A stretch of DNA of 64,000 nucleotides, taken from NCBI RefSeq assembly GCF_000830985.1, contig NZ_CP007151.1, positions 496,001-560,000 on the forward strand, in the 5' to 3' direction. The notes under the pieces were generated by a model. That model was not told the origin of the DNA, did no database searches, and saw only the letters and a list, made by a program, of their open reading frames with translations. Positions 28,276-38,022 of this stretch are shown here, in pieces; position 1 is the stretch's first letter, and every line of letters begins with the position of its first letter. Origin of the DNA: Marinobacter similis. GTDB lineage: Bacteria > Pseudomonadota > Gammaproteobacteria > Pseudomonadales > Oleiphilaceae. A program made the position numbers and the translations under genes.

Positions 28276-29066
28276 GTTATGAAGAGCGCATCTATAGAGC
28301 CCTCGAACCGCTGCAGGGAACAGCGTATCGGGTGGTGGAGTCTCAGGAGGAAATAGCCACCACGCGGCTGGTGGATAACATACCGGAACAAGCCCGCCTG
28401 GAAGAGCTACTGGAGGCTACCAAACCGGCTCGCGCGAAGAGCACCGACAAGCTTCATTACCTGCTGGCCACCCCATTTCGCTACCCACCACTGAAACACG
28501 GGTCACGGTTCGGCCGCGCGTTCGAAAAAAGCCTGTTCTACGGCGCCATGACTATCAACACCGCGCTGGCCGAAACCGCTTTTTACCGTTTTGTGTTCGT
28601 CAGCCATGTGAGTGCGCCATTCCCAAAGCCCCTGCAAACCCTTCACACGGTATTCGGCGCCAGGGTTCGGAGCGAGCACGGCGTGCGCCTGCAGGATTCC
28701 GCCTGGCAGGATCTCCACGAGCCGCTTACCCATCCTTCGAGCTATGCCCTGACCCAATCCCTGGGCACCCAGATGCGGACGTGCGGCGTGCACTGCTTTC
28801 AGTTCCTGTCCGCCAGAGCGCGACAGGCAGAACTGTACCGCCTGCCCTACGATGCCGGAGATGGCATGGAAGGCATCAATGTTGCGTTGTTCGAGCCGAG
28901 TGCGCTTAAAGACCGGAAACCCCGAGAATCCTCCCGCCTGATAATCGTGACTGGACCGGAATCCGTGTCCATGAGCCTGACGTTGGCGGATGGCTCTCGA
29001 CAGGTTTCGGAGTTTGCTCTGAGCAGCTTTTTAATTGATGGCCGGCTGCCTGATCCTGCGGCGTAA
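28272..29066 (+). CDS. RES-domain toxin
   Basis: A 264-aa protein with a RES domain; characterised members degrade cellular NAD+ and stop growth. Visible conserved parts are YRALEPLQGTAYRVV near the N-terminus, RFGRAFEKSLFYGA (with the Arg and Tyr of the RES pocket), ALAETAFYRFVF, and a late AELYRLPYDAGDG region. It starts with GTG inside the antitoxin stop, so translation is coupled. It is longer than minimal RES toxins, with an extra N-terminal segment of about 60 residues. No frame problem is seen. Confidence 0.88.
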   Translation: MSYEERIYRALEPLQGTAYRVVESQEEIATTRLVDNIPEQARLEELLEATKPARAKSTDKLHYLLATPFRYPPLKHGSRFGRAFEKSLFYGAMTINTALAETAFYRFVFVSHVSAPFPKPLQTLHTVFGARVRSEHGVRLQDSAWQDLHEPLTHPSSYALTQSLGTQMRTCGVHCFQFLSARARQAELYRLPYDAGDGMEGINVALFEPSALKDRKPRESSRLIIVTGPESVSMSLTLADGSRQVSEFALSSFLIDGRLPDPAA

Positions 29067-29184
29067 AACCCAGCTCACTACACGCAATATACTTTGATAT
29101 ACGGATTAAGAAACATCCGTAGACTGTTGACATTAAACAAAACATGCTCCCCGGATAGATCACATGTCAGAAGGTATTTACGAC

Positions 29185-30018
29185 CTATTCTTCGGGAGCG
29201 CTATAGGCCACCTGAGCATAATTCACAGCGGCTACCATCATTACCCCGCCAACCATGTTGCCCAGCAGCGTAGGCGTGAAAAACTGAAAGAGAAACTCCC
29301 AGATACCATAAGAACCATGGAAAACCCCATAGAGCGCCGCCACGGAGCCAGCGATGATGTGGGGGAAATGTGCGAGGCCAATGACGTAGGTGACCAGAAT
29401 AATCACGACCACCCGTGCAGACTCGGCAAACGGCAATAGCCAGAGCATCAGCGCCACCAGCCAGCCGGCAAAGATTGCCCTGACGAACATGGAGCCAAAA
29501 CCATGGCCATATTCCGTAGCCGCGATCGCTGCCAGGGCATCGTCGATTTTAGGGTCGAGCACGTCAAACCAGCTCAACGCTGCTGCGAAAATTGCCGTAC
29601 CCAGTATGTTGAAACAAAGTACAACGGCCCATAATTTCAACGTGCCCGAAATGGTGGGCAGGTTCCTGACCCTCAGTACCTCAAGCACCGGCGTTAGCGT
29701 GTTTTCAGTGAACAGTTGCTGTCGCCCCAGAATGACAAACAGAAAACCGATGGAATAACCGAAGCTACTTATAATCGGGCGCCAAGGCGCCTCTGGCGTG
29801 TAACTATAAAGAAGAGCCTGTGCAATCAGGGAGAAGCCCATCGACAAGCCTGCGGCCAGAGCAGACCAGGCTAAAGCAACTAACGGCCGATTCAGCTCTG
29901 ATTCGGCCTCACGCCGAATTGCCTCATAGACCACCGCGGCACTCGGTGCTTCCCTACGACGAGCATCCTTTTTCTCAGTTGAGTTCAAAGCCTCAGTCGT
30001 CGGGTCGTCCTGATCCAT
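29185..30018 (-). CDS. Formate/nitrite transporter family channel (YfdC-like)
   Basis: A 277-aa inner-membrane protein of the FNT family, pentameric channels for formate, nitrite or related anions. Six membrane helices follow a charged N-terminus of about 45 residues. Family segments are LGRQQLFTENTLTPVLEV (the omega loop TENT), LWAVVLCFNILGTAIFAAAL, and a C-terminal TPTLLGNMVGGVMMVAA (the second loop and GN-x-x-GG). The closest described type is YfdC. It is monocistronic on the minus strand and converges on the RES gene. The 173 bases beyond its start (30019-30191) show no gene. Confidence 0.88.
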   Translation of the reverse strand: MDQDDPTTEALNSTEKKDARRREAPSAAVVYEAIRREAESELNRPLVALAWSALAAGLSMGFSLIAQALLYSYTPEAPWRPIISSFGYSIGFLFVILGRQQLFTENTLTPVLEVLRVRNLPTISGTLKLWAVVLCFNILGTAIFAAALSWFDVLDPKIDDALAAIAATEYGHGFGSMFVRAIFAGWLVALMLWLLPFAESARVVVIILVTYVIGLAHFPHIIAGSVAALYGVFHGSYGIWEFLFQFFTPTLLGNMVGGVMMVAAVNYAQVAYSAPEE

Positions 30019-30191
30019 AAAGAAATATGCTCGCTAGTTGGTGGCGTTTTAGGTTGCGGTGCACGTACACGAGAGTCAACTAGCGATCTTCAGAAAACTC
30101 TCCGTCACGACTCTTTGGTAGCAGCCCTACAGACTAACCAAAGGAATCCAAAACGATCTGATTGGCAAGCCTTCATACTGTAGATCCGACC

Positions 30192-30818
30192 CTAACCTTG
30201 CTCATACTCCCGAACCAGCTCCTGCAAAAAGTAGAAACCGGCGGAACTCAGGAAGCAGCGGCTGGCTCCGGAACGAAACAGCAGGTTGCGTTTATCGAGA
30301 TAGTCCAGGGCCTCCGAGAAACCTTTCTCGAAGCGCGCAGCCCGGAGAATTTCCTGATATTCCTCATCGCCTGCCAAGGCAGTAAGGTCGTTCTCATTCA
30401 GTCCGGCATCCGGACGACCAAGGTATTCCAGATCCCGCCCGCTACGAGCGAAATAACGCCCGATCAACAGCAGTATGACCTGCACCCGGAAGGCGTTCTC
30501 GTCGTGCTCCTCGTTTTCGTCATCACTGCTTTCCTTGAGAAAGAAAAACGCGCCGGTTTCGTTAAACGCCAGCTCGCTGCCCAGGTGTTCGTAAAATGTC
30601 CTGAAATGGGACAAATGGTTATACAGCAGATTGTAGAGCGGATTGGCTCGCAGCTCGGAACGGTTGTTGTCCCAGACGTCACGCACAATCACCCGGCCGG
30701 CCTGAAATTCCCGGTAGATCGCAGCGCTCCGGGCCGGCAGGATCTGCTCGAAGCTGCTCGAAGTTTGTGAATGGTCCACGGATTCGTTGGTTTCCATCGC
30801 GTCAGTGATGTCAGGCAT
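30192..30818 (-). CDS. KITE-like subunit (JetB/MksE-like) of an SMC cassette
   Basis: A 208-aa cytosolic protein, last gene of the four-gene cassette. Two winged-helix-like halves are suggested: ANPLYNLLYNHLSHFRTFYE with LGSELAFNETGAFFFLKE, then FRVQVILLLIGRYF and ALDYLDKRNLLFRSGASR. This layout, small size and place next to an SMC gene resemble MksE/JetB (DUF4194). The start ATG 30818 overlaps the preceding stop by eight bases. In characterised systems the KITE subunit binds the kleisin and holds the SMC ring. The assignment is by pattern and context, not by a close match. Confidence 0.65.
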   Translation of the reverse strand: MPDITDAMETNESVDHSQTSSSFEQILPARSAAIYREFQAGRVIVRDVWDNNRSELRANPLYNLLYNHLSHFRTFYEHLGSELAFNETGAFFFLKESSDDENEEHDENAFRVQVILLLIGRYFARSGRDLEYLGRPDAGLNENDLTALAGDEEYQEILRAARFEKGFSEALDYLDKRNLLFRSGASRCFLSSAGFYFLQELVREYEQG

Positions 30819-32255
30819 GCTGTTGCTCTTCTTGATTGGCCGGGGCGTTGCTTTGAATAGTTTCCAGGTTTTCCAGGCGACGCTTCCGGTAGACAAACTG
30901 TTCGCCGTCCGATGACTGGTCCAGGATTCGGAAGCGGTTGGTGGTAACCACCTGCAGACCCTCCGGCGGCGAGTTGACCAGACGGTTCAGCGCTGCCAGC
31001 AAATCCGGAAAGCGATAGCCCGGTATGAAGCCATCCAGCCGGCCGTGCAGCTCCCGCACAAGATCGTTGGTAGGCCGCAGCTCCAGGGTTTCCAGCCATT
31101 GATAAAGCTGGTTGATACGCTGTACATCAATCCGGGTATGGCGTCCGCTGACGTCGACCTGCTGCAGTACCGGCACCTCGGCCTTGCGGCGGAGGTCGTT
31201 CAGGCGCAGCTCCAGTTCGCTAAACAACAGCTGGTAATAGCTGGACGATTCACCGAAGGCGTAGTGTTTCGGGCGCTGCTGGGCCCGCAAGCCCACGAGG
31301 AAGCCAGTACTGCGGGCAAAATCACCGCCCTCCAGCCATTTTCTCTTGAGGCTGAGGGTCTCGGTTTCGCTCTTGAGCTCCTGAAGCTTGCCGTAGAAAT
31401 GCTCCATTGCGTTGTACTGGACCATGCCCTGACGGGTCTTGCGCAGAAAGTGCTCCACCTCCTGAGCCACCGCCTGAATGGGTTTGTACAAGGCGTTAAG
31501 GCTAATGGAGGAACGGAACAGCTGATCGGCCAGGCTATGGTCATCATGCTTTCCAGTAGCCTAACCATGGCTTCCAGGGTCTCAAACAGGTTACTGCCAT
31601 CGGGCAGTCGGGTATCCGGATTCAGGAACACCAGAGTCGGCTTTATGTGGCGTTCGTAGAGAGTAACGATCTGCTCAAACAGGTTCTGGCGGAACTCCAG
31701 ATATTTCTCAGGCGCCCGACTGGCGTCTCCGGAAAGATCCGCAAGCTGGGCACTGATAGTCTGCATGCGCAGGACATTCTGACGCAGCAAACCAATGAGC
31801 TGGCTGACCCGCTCGTTCAGATCGTCCCTCAGTTCGGTGTAGTCCAGGTCGGCAGCGCTGAAGCTGCTGGTTTCCAAGCGGTTACGCACGTCCCGAAGGG
31901 TCACCAGATGGCCCCGCAGACGGGCATCCGTCAGTTCCTGATAGAGCGAAGCGTTACAGGCTCGCATCAGGTTGATCAGGGCATCCTGGAACACCAGTCG
32001 CCGCTCGCCTTCGGCCTTGATGATGTCGATCACCAGGCCGCTCCGGAACAGATTGTCAGTATTCAATGCAAGCCGCACCCGGTCCCGGTCGGCATTGCCA
32101 AGGGTGCGGGTATAGTCCATCACCTCAGCCACCAAATCACTCTCGCGAATATACCGGGCTTCGTTTCGGTCCATCCGTTCGATCATCCGGAACAGAATCT
32201 TCGGGTGCTCGAACAACAGCCGGGTGGTGTCCAGGGTGCTGAAGCGTTTACTCAT
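30811..32255 (-). CDS. Kleisin-like subunit (JetA/MksF-like) of an SMC cassette, frame-disrupted
   Basis: About 481 aa when one base is restored near 31535 (after LLESMMT). The N-terminal winged helix (residues 1-80: TRLLFEHPKILFRMIERMD; VRLALNTDNLFRSGLVI) is followed by a long helical region (LNERVSQLIGLLRQNVLRMQ; AVAQEVEHFLRKTRQGMVQY). A C-terminal winged-helix-like part has RINQLYQWLETLELRP and FRILDQSSDGEQFVYRKRR. This order matches MukF/MksF kleisins, which bridge the SMC heads. The start overlaps the SMC stop by eight bases. Confidence 0.65.
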
Positions 32256-35185
32256 CCGCCGGCTCCAGCAGGCTGCTCTGGGACTGATCGGCCCATTGGC
32301 TCAAGGATTCGCCGTTGGTAAAACCCTCAGCCCCGCCCCAGAACACCAGGGTGCGCTGCGGGCTGTAAGGCCGCGCCGTGCGCATCTGCCCCACTTCCAG
32401 GTGCCTGCCGATCAGGTAGATCACTTCCGCGCTGGCACTGTGAGTAGCGGCAGAGAACAAATTGAAGCCCTGCTTGCGCAACCGTTCCAGCAGCGAGGGC
32501 ATCTGGCTGATGTCCACGCTGGCCAGCTCGTCCAGCACCATGGGGAACGACAGCTGCACGCCGGGATACAACACGCGCTTCAACAGCCGGTACACCAGCT
32601 CTAGATTGATCAATGCCGTGGTGGAGGTGGACTGGCCTTTCTTGTCCAAGCTCGCAGCGTTTTCCTTACGAGTGCGGTAGGAAATGCCGGTGATCACTCT
32701 GTCCATGGTCAGGCGCTTGCTACCGCTCTCACCGAAAAAGTCCGCCACGAAGACCCGCAACCGGTCATAGAACGCGTCCGACTGCAGCTGGTTGCCATAG
32801 GGATCGATGTTGTTGGCTTCTTCCACCAGATTGCGGAATTTCGGATCGGTGTGGATATCCACCCGGATTTCCACCAGATCGTTGATGCACACCCCATCCA
32901 GCTCGCGGTTCAGCTGCGCTTCAAACCGGGCAATGTGCTCATGGTTGGATTTCAGGGCCTGCCGGTAGCTGGCGACTGTCTCATTATGGATTCCAACCTG
33001 CTGCTCCAGCACATTCCATTGCTCGACCATGCCGGCAAACAGGTCCGACAGGCTTTTGAACGTTTCCCGGATGACCGATGAGGCCGGGCTGTCTTTCTGC
33101 AATTCGCCTTCGGTATCTTCGTGGATGCCGAGATAAACAAATTGGCGAAGGTGGTCGAGAATACTGCGACGGCGCTCTTCCAGGTCGTCCAGCTGGGTTT
33201 GAAGGTCGTCGAACGCGGCGACAGACACCTGCTCAATAGCCAGCGGCTGCTCGACTTCCACGGTTCTCAGATGCGGAAAGCGGTGCTCCACGGTTCCGAC
33301 GCTTCGGCTCAGACCCGTCAGTTCCCGCTCCCGCTCCTCAATACGCTCTTTTTCGGCCCTGGCTTTGGCGGCCTTCTGCTGAACCGCATCCTGCTTCTCC
33401 TGCTCCAGACGGGCCTGCTCTTCCAGCTTGGCCAGCTGCTCCTCCGCCGCCTGTTTCTCCTCAGTAGCGTCCCTCAGTGTGGTTGCAGCTCCCGGGTAAC
33501 GGCTCAGGGTATCCAGATCCTTTACGATGGCGCGGATCTCTTTTTCCGTGCGTTCGATCAACCGTGGCCGGTCATGTTCCTGGTTGGCGGTATCTGCCAG
33601 TTCAGCCCGCTCCTTTTCCAGGCCCTGGAGCTCACCTTCAATATGCCGGCGCTGCTCTGCAAAGTCAGTCTGCCGAGCTGGCTGGGCCACGTATTCGGCA
33701 TCGAACCAGTCGAAGCCTTTATCATTAGGCACGAACAGCCGGGCAAAAGCTTCTATGGCCGCCTTGCTGTCGGCATCCAGATCCTGGCCCGGGCTGGCCA
33801 TAACCAACCGTGGGTCCACGGCCCGTAGCGGTGCCGCGGTGGCTTCATCCAACTGGTTCTGCAGCTGCCACTGCTGTTTGCTTTCCCGATCCTTCAAGGA
33901 TTCCAGCTTGCGCTCAAGCTCCTGCTTCTTGTTCTGGATCTGCACCAGCCGGATTTCCGCTTGGGCGGCACTCTTTAGCGCAGCCAGATGACCTTTCTTG
34001 CTATCGAGTTCCTCTTTCTGGATGTCCTCGATTTCCTGAAGGGTCATCTCCCGTATTGGGACACCAGCAAATCGCCATCTTTCTGGCTCTGCTCTGCCTG
34101 CTTGATGCGCCGATCGGCTGAACGGATCTCGCCCTTCAGGCCGCTGGATTCTTGCTCCAGCTTTTTCAGAACCTGGAGCACATGGCGCAGAGTCTCGTTC
34201 TGTTCATTGAACGCCTCTACTGCGGCTTTGCGCTTGGCACCAATGTCCTGCAAGGCATTGCTGACGCCATCCCGGAAAGCGGCAAAATCGTGCTGGCTGC
34301 GAAGCAGGGTTTGGTAGGCCTGATAATCCCCTTGCAGCTTCTCGAACCGTGAACGCTCTTTTTCAATCTGGTTCAGCTGGATTTGCTGTTGCTTAAGTTG
34401 ATCATGCCGATTGAGGAACTCATCGATGTTGAAATCGAAGGCATCGTCGGCAAACTTCTTGTCCGCCTCGATGATGCTGGCCACCGCATTAGACATGGCC
34501 TGATCGTCTGCCTTCATTTCAAACAGCAGCAGGATCAACGTGCGCAGCGACTGCACCCGGCGCTCGTCGGACTCACCCAACGGCAGCACCGAATAACGCA
34601 CGGCATCGGCGTTCATCAACTCGCTGCTGTACAGCATCTGTTTGAGTTTCGCCGGGTCATTCACCAGCCGGGTATCTTTGGAAAACTTCTTCAGGGTCTC
34701 GGACAAGCGGCTGAACGACAGCTCCGGCACCGCCTGGCCGATTCCGTCCTCGTCGTCACCATTCCAGAACAGCGGCCGCAGCTGGTCGTAGCCCACCGGC
34801 ACGAAAGCGCGGCCATAGCTGAGCTGACTGGCGCTGTCCCGGTACAGAATTTGGCAATGCACCCCTGCCGGGTTCTCAGCTCCATGATCAGGAAACTGAA
34901 CTGGCTCGGAAAGTAGTGCTGGTAGCTTTCCTCGTTAGTGTAAAAGCTGCCGGCACTGGCGTTGCGGAACGCAAATTTCTTGCGGCTGTTCTTGAAGTTG
35001 TTTTCCGGCAGCAGGAACAGACGCAGGCTGTTTAAAAGGCTGGACTTGCCCAGATTGCCCGGGCCAAGGATCAGGCCATGGTTGTCCACCGGAATTTCCA
35101 CGTAACAGAAGCCGGCGGAATCCACCAATACCAGACGGCGAATACCAAAATTGAAATTGCCTGGGCTCCCCTGGGAGTCACTCAT
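32248..35185 (-). CDS. SMC-like ATPase (JetC/MksB-like), frame-disrupted
   Basis: About 979 aa once two bases are restored (near 34880 in a G-run, and near 34045). The N-terminal head has an unusual Walker A, GPGNLGKSS, at residues 41-49. Long coiled coils occupy the middle (for example EELDSKKGHLAALKSAAQAE and REREREL-like segments around 33300-33450). The C-terminal head has a signature-like GQSTSTTALINLELV and a Walker B, LSFPMVLDELASVD. The arrangement is that of SMC/MukB/MksB/JetC loop-extruding ATPases. The sequence is distant from textbook JetC: it begins FNFGIRRLVLVDSAGFCYVE rather than the usual N-W-G-T-F head. Overlaps of eight bases tie it to both neighbours. Confidence 0.75.
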
Positions 35186-35960
35186 CCAGAATCATCTCCT
35201 GTTCCATGAATTTTCCGGTTGCCCGGAAGGCCTCTTTTAGGGATGTAAATCCCAGCCTCTCCGCCAGGGAAACTGCCTTTGTGAAGCGTTCAGTGCTGTC
35301 CGGTATTTTGTGAAACCGGTATAGCCAGGGCTGCCAGTCAGGTGGCTGCACAAAACTGGTTTTATCGCCGATAAACGCGGTCATCGTCGAATACATTTGC
35401 AGGCCACCAGCATCATAATCGAATGCGCAGAATACTTCTTCGTAACCCTTCAACCACTCGAGAATCGCGCCCCGGGTAATCCGGTTGCCACCGCCCAATA
35501 CCACATCACACTCCGCCAACGTCACGCGGTTGCCCAGTGCCTCACTGACAAAGTTCAGCATCTGTGAGTATTGGAAGAAATTACGCTCGTTCTCCACCAC
35601 CAGTACCGAACGTCCCCGGCGAAAACCGATATCAACAGATTCGTTGCCTACAACGACCACATCCGGGCGGCTGGATGTCAGCCCCTGATGGTAAACCAGC
35701 AGAAAACTTACCTCAGTACCGTGGCGATGGGAGTCACCTTTTTTGGCGGCATCTACCCGGCTTACCGGAACCTCCGCGACATTCTGCAGCTCCGCGAAAC
35801 CGGTTTCATCCCGCACCGTGACCATCCACCGATTGGCCCCGACTTTCTCTGTTGCAAACATCTCCCTGTGACGGCGGCGAAACGCCTCCGGGAGCTTTTT
35901 CACGAACGATTCATAGTTGATCGGCAGACCGCGCAGGATTTTTTTTAGGTAGTCGTTCAA
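35178..35960 (-). CDS. Toprim nuclease subunit (JetD/MksG-like, DUF2220)
   Basis: A 260-aa protein and first gene of the cassette. The C-terminal half is a Toprim/DUF2220 fold: catalytic Glu123 in LVVENERNFF, a glycine turn VLGGGNRITRGAILEWL, and the DxD pair Asp181/Asp183 in CAFDYDAGGLQMY. In Wadjet and MksBEFG systems this subunit cuts the plasmid caught by the SMC complex. It is shorter than typical JetD, with an N-terminal part of only about 115 residues. It starts at TTG 35960 behind a GGTG site, and its stop overlaps the SMC start by eight bases. Gene order Toprim-SMC-kleisin-KITE differs from the usual jetABCD. Confidence 0.75.
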   Translation of the reverse strand: MNDYLKKILRGLPINYESFVKKLPEAFRRRHREMFATEKVGANRWMVTVRDETGFAELQNVAEVPVSRVDAAKKGDSHRHGTEVSFLLVYHQGLTSSRPDVVVVGNESVDIGFRRGRSVLVVENERNFFQYSQMLNFVSEALGNRVTLAECDVVLGGGNRITRGAILEWLKGYEEVFCAFDYDAGGLQMYSTMTAFIGDKTSFVQPPDWQPWLYRFHKIPDSTERFTKAVSLAERLGFTSLKEAFRATGKFMEQEMILDE

Positions 35961-36101
35961 CAGGTCACCACAATTACTCTGAAGTGTGTTTTAGAACGTA
36001 TGTTTAAGAGTTAGTGTAACGCTATCAGGCGCTTACTGTATCGGCTGTTTTTGATTCAGAATGCTGGCCTGGACCTCGAGAAAGCACTGTAAGGTAAACC
36101 C

Positions 36102-36635
36102 ATGAAAGAAACCCACTGTACCAGCCACTCCAGCCAAGGCCCCACGCTGGTCACTTTCGACGGCGAGAAGAATCACCTTGAGTGGGAATCCCTCGGCGAT
36201 CAAGTCATGGGCGGGCAATCTGATGGTAAGGTTGTTTGCTCTGAGGAAGGCGTCGGCCACTTTCATGGCACGGTTCGATTGGATAACGGCGGCGGCTTTG
36301 CCTCTGCTAAATCTGACCTTCAGCCCCCCGCGGATGCTTCCGGTTACACAGGCATCGAATTAGTCGCCCGCGGTGATGGTAAAACTTACAAGATCGGACT
36401 TCGCAACAGCACCAATCGGCGCAGCATCGTCTACCAGCAGAGCTTTACACCAGATGTGGACCAATGGTGCCGCATACAGCTTCCCTTCAGCGACTTCGTA
36501 CCGACCTGGCGAGGCCGAACCGTGACGGATGCGGAGCCACTGGACATCCGCCAGCTGGCGTCAGTGAGCCTGTTTGTGTCTGGGCGCCAGGTTGGTGAGT
36601 TTCACCTGAGGATGCAGGACTGGGCTCTTTTTTAG
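36102..36635 (+). CDS. CIA30-family protein
   Basis: A 177-aa protein with a complete CIA30 (NDUFAF1-like) beta-sandwich: LVTFDGEKNHLEWESLGDQV near the start, MGGQSDGKV, LDNGGGFASAKSDL, YTGIELVARGDGKTYKIGLR, and FSDFVPTWRGR with ASVSLFVSGRQVGEFHLRM. In eukaryotes the fold helps assemble respiratory complex I; bacterial members are poorly studied and may bind sugars or electron carriers. It is divergent from the Toprim gene across 141 bases that hold promoters for both. The frame is intact. Confidence 0.85.
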   Translation: MKETHCTSHSSQGPTLVTFDGEKNHLEWESLGDQVMGGQSDGKVVCSEEGVGHFHGTVRLDNGGGFASAKSDLQPPADASGYTGIELVARGDGKTYKIGLRNSTNRRSIVYQQSFTPDVDQWCRIQLPFSDFVPTWRGRTVTDAEPLDIRQLASVSLFVSGRQVGEFHLRMQDWALF

Positions 36636-36724
36636 AACCAGTTGTGGCTGATCTTTGCTTGACCACTCCACGTACTCCCTAACTCGTGAACCGATTTGCC
36701 CACAAAGCCAAAGGAATCAGAACG

Positions 36725-37107
36725 ATGGATAAAAATCAGAAAGCGAACGGCCTCCAGACAACCTTGATCGCCGCTCTCACCTCAGCGGCACTGCTCGCTT
36801 CAGGTGTCGCGACGGCTGAGGATTCACTCAGTGCAGAAGCCATCTCGGCCGCGGTTAGCGACCACTCTTACCAAGGCAGCATGAGCTCCCCAAACTCGGG
36901 GTTCAATGAATACTATGCACCCGATGGCACCATCTACGGCAAAGACTACGAAGGGAAATGGACCACTCAGGAGGGCAAAATGTGTTTTGCCTACGGCGAC
37001 GAGCAACTTGCTACGAAGTCAGTATTGACGGGCCATCCATGGTGTTGCGGCAGAATGGTGCGATCAAAGGCAACGGCATGCTAATTCAGGGCAATACCGT
37101 TCGATAG
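36725..37107 (+). CDS. Small exported protein of unknown function, frame-disrupted
   Basis: About 127 aa. ATG 36725 is chosen because AAGGA stands 12 bases before it and a signal peptide follows directly (LIAALTSAALLASGVATAED). The mature part is beta-rich (YQGSMSSPNSGFNEYYAPDG; TIYGKDYEGKWTTQEGKMCF) and ends CYEVSIDGPSMVLRQNGAIK when one base is restored near 37005. Two cysteines remain and could form a disulfide. It resembles DUF995-like periplasmic proteins only loosely; function unknown. The SDR gene starts 12 bases later. Confidence 0.6.
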
Positions 37108-37119
37108 GTGGACCAGTAA

Positions 37120-37938
37120 GTGACGAAACTAGCTCTAGTAACCGGTGCCAGCGCCGGCATTGGCCGTGAAGCCTGCGCCCTTTTTGCCCGGAAAGGCTAT
37201 AGAGTGATCGCCCTGTCCCGACAGCCAACCGGCGTCGAGTCAGCCGATCTGGAGCTGGCGCTGGATCTCGAATCCTTTGAGCAGATTGAAGGGCTTGCGG
37301 GCGCTCTGGACACCGAAATCGCGAGCGCCGAGCGGGTTATTCTGGTCAACAACTCCGGTTACGGCCAATTCGGCGCGCTTCGAGACCTTTCCGAATCCAT
37401 GTGGCAAAAGCAGTTCAGCACCCACGTATTCGGCCCCATCAAGCTGGCTACCGTCTGCCTGAGACTCTGCGAACAACACGGCATACTCTTGCGGGTCATT
37501 GCGGTTAGCTCTGTTCTATCCATCGCCCCCCAGAAAATGAAAGGCACCTACTGCGCCGCGAAGGCCGCAATGAACGCGGCTCACGACAGCTTTTGGTTTG
37601 ATGAGCAGGGCAGCGAAAGCCTGGAAAGCGTCTCACTGGTGCTTCCGGGGCCGGTGGTCACCCGGTTCAGAGAACACGCCCTGGCCGCTTTAAAACCGGT
37701 GATTGACCGGGGAAGCGCAATTCATCAGGAGAAGTACAAAGCAATGGAAGCCGCGCTTGCCCCCGGCGCGAAAATAAAGCCGTTCACAGCGAGTGCCTCG
37801 GACGTGGCCAATAAGATCTTCCGGGCTGCGGAAGCGGCGCGACCCAAGCCACGATATCTGGTCACGCCACAAACCTACATGGCCACCTTTATCACCCGAT
37901 TTATGCCCCACTCTGTGCAACGAGCGCTTTTTAAGTAA
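37120..37938 (+). CDS. Short-chain dehydrogenase/reductase
   Basis: A 272-aa NAD(P)-dependent oxidoreductase. Cofactor motif TGASAGIGREAC at residues 8-19, NNSG at about 77 (the NNAG variant), catalytic Ser in IAVSSVLS, and YCAAK with the catalytic Tyr and Lys. The C-terminal extension (FITRFMPHSVQRALFK) is hydrophobic, as in membrane-associated members acting on lipids. The start is GTG 37120 with AGGTGG before it. The substrate is unknown. Confidence 0.85.
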   Translation: MTKLALVTGASAGIGREACALFARKGYRVIALSRQPTGVESADLELALDLESFEQIEGLAGALDTEIASAERVILVNNSGYGQFGALRDLSESMWQKQFSTHVFGPIKLATVCLRLCEQHGILLRVIAVSSVLSIAPQKMKGTYCAAKAAMNAAHDSFWFDEQGSESLESVSLVLPGPVVTRFREHALAALKPVIDRGSAIHQEKYKAMEAALAPGAKIKPFTASASDVANKIFRAAEAARPKPRYLVTPQTYMATFITRFMPHSVQRALFK

Positions 37939-38022
37939 GGCCCGTTCTGACGGTTGAGAACTATTCATTCTTTTGCTCGTAAAATCTTCTCTAGGAGTTA
38001 CGAGCAGACAAACAGCGATCTT

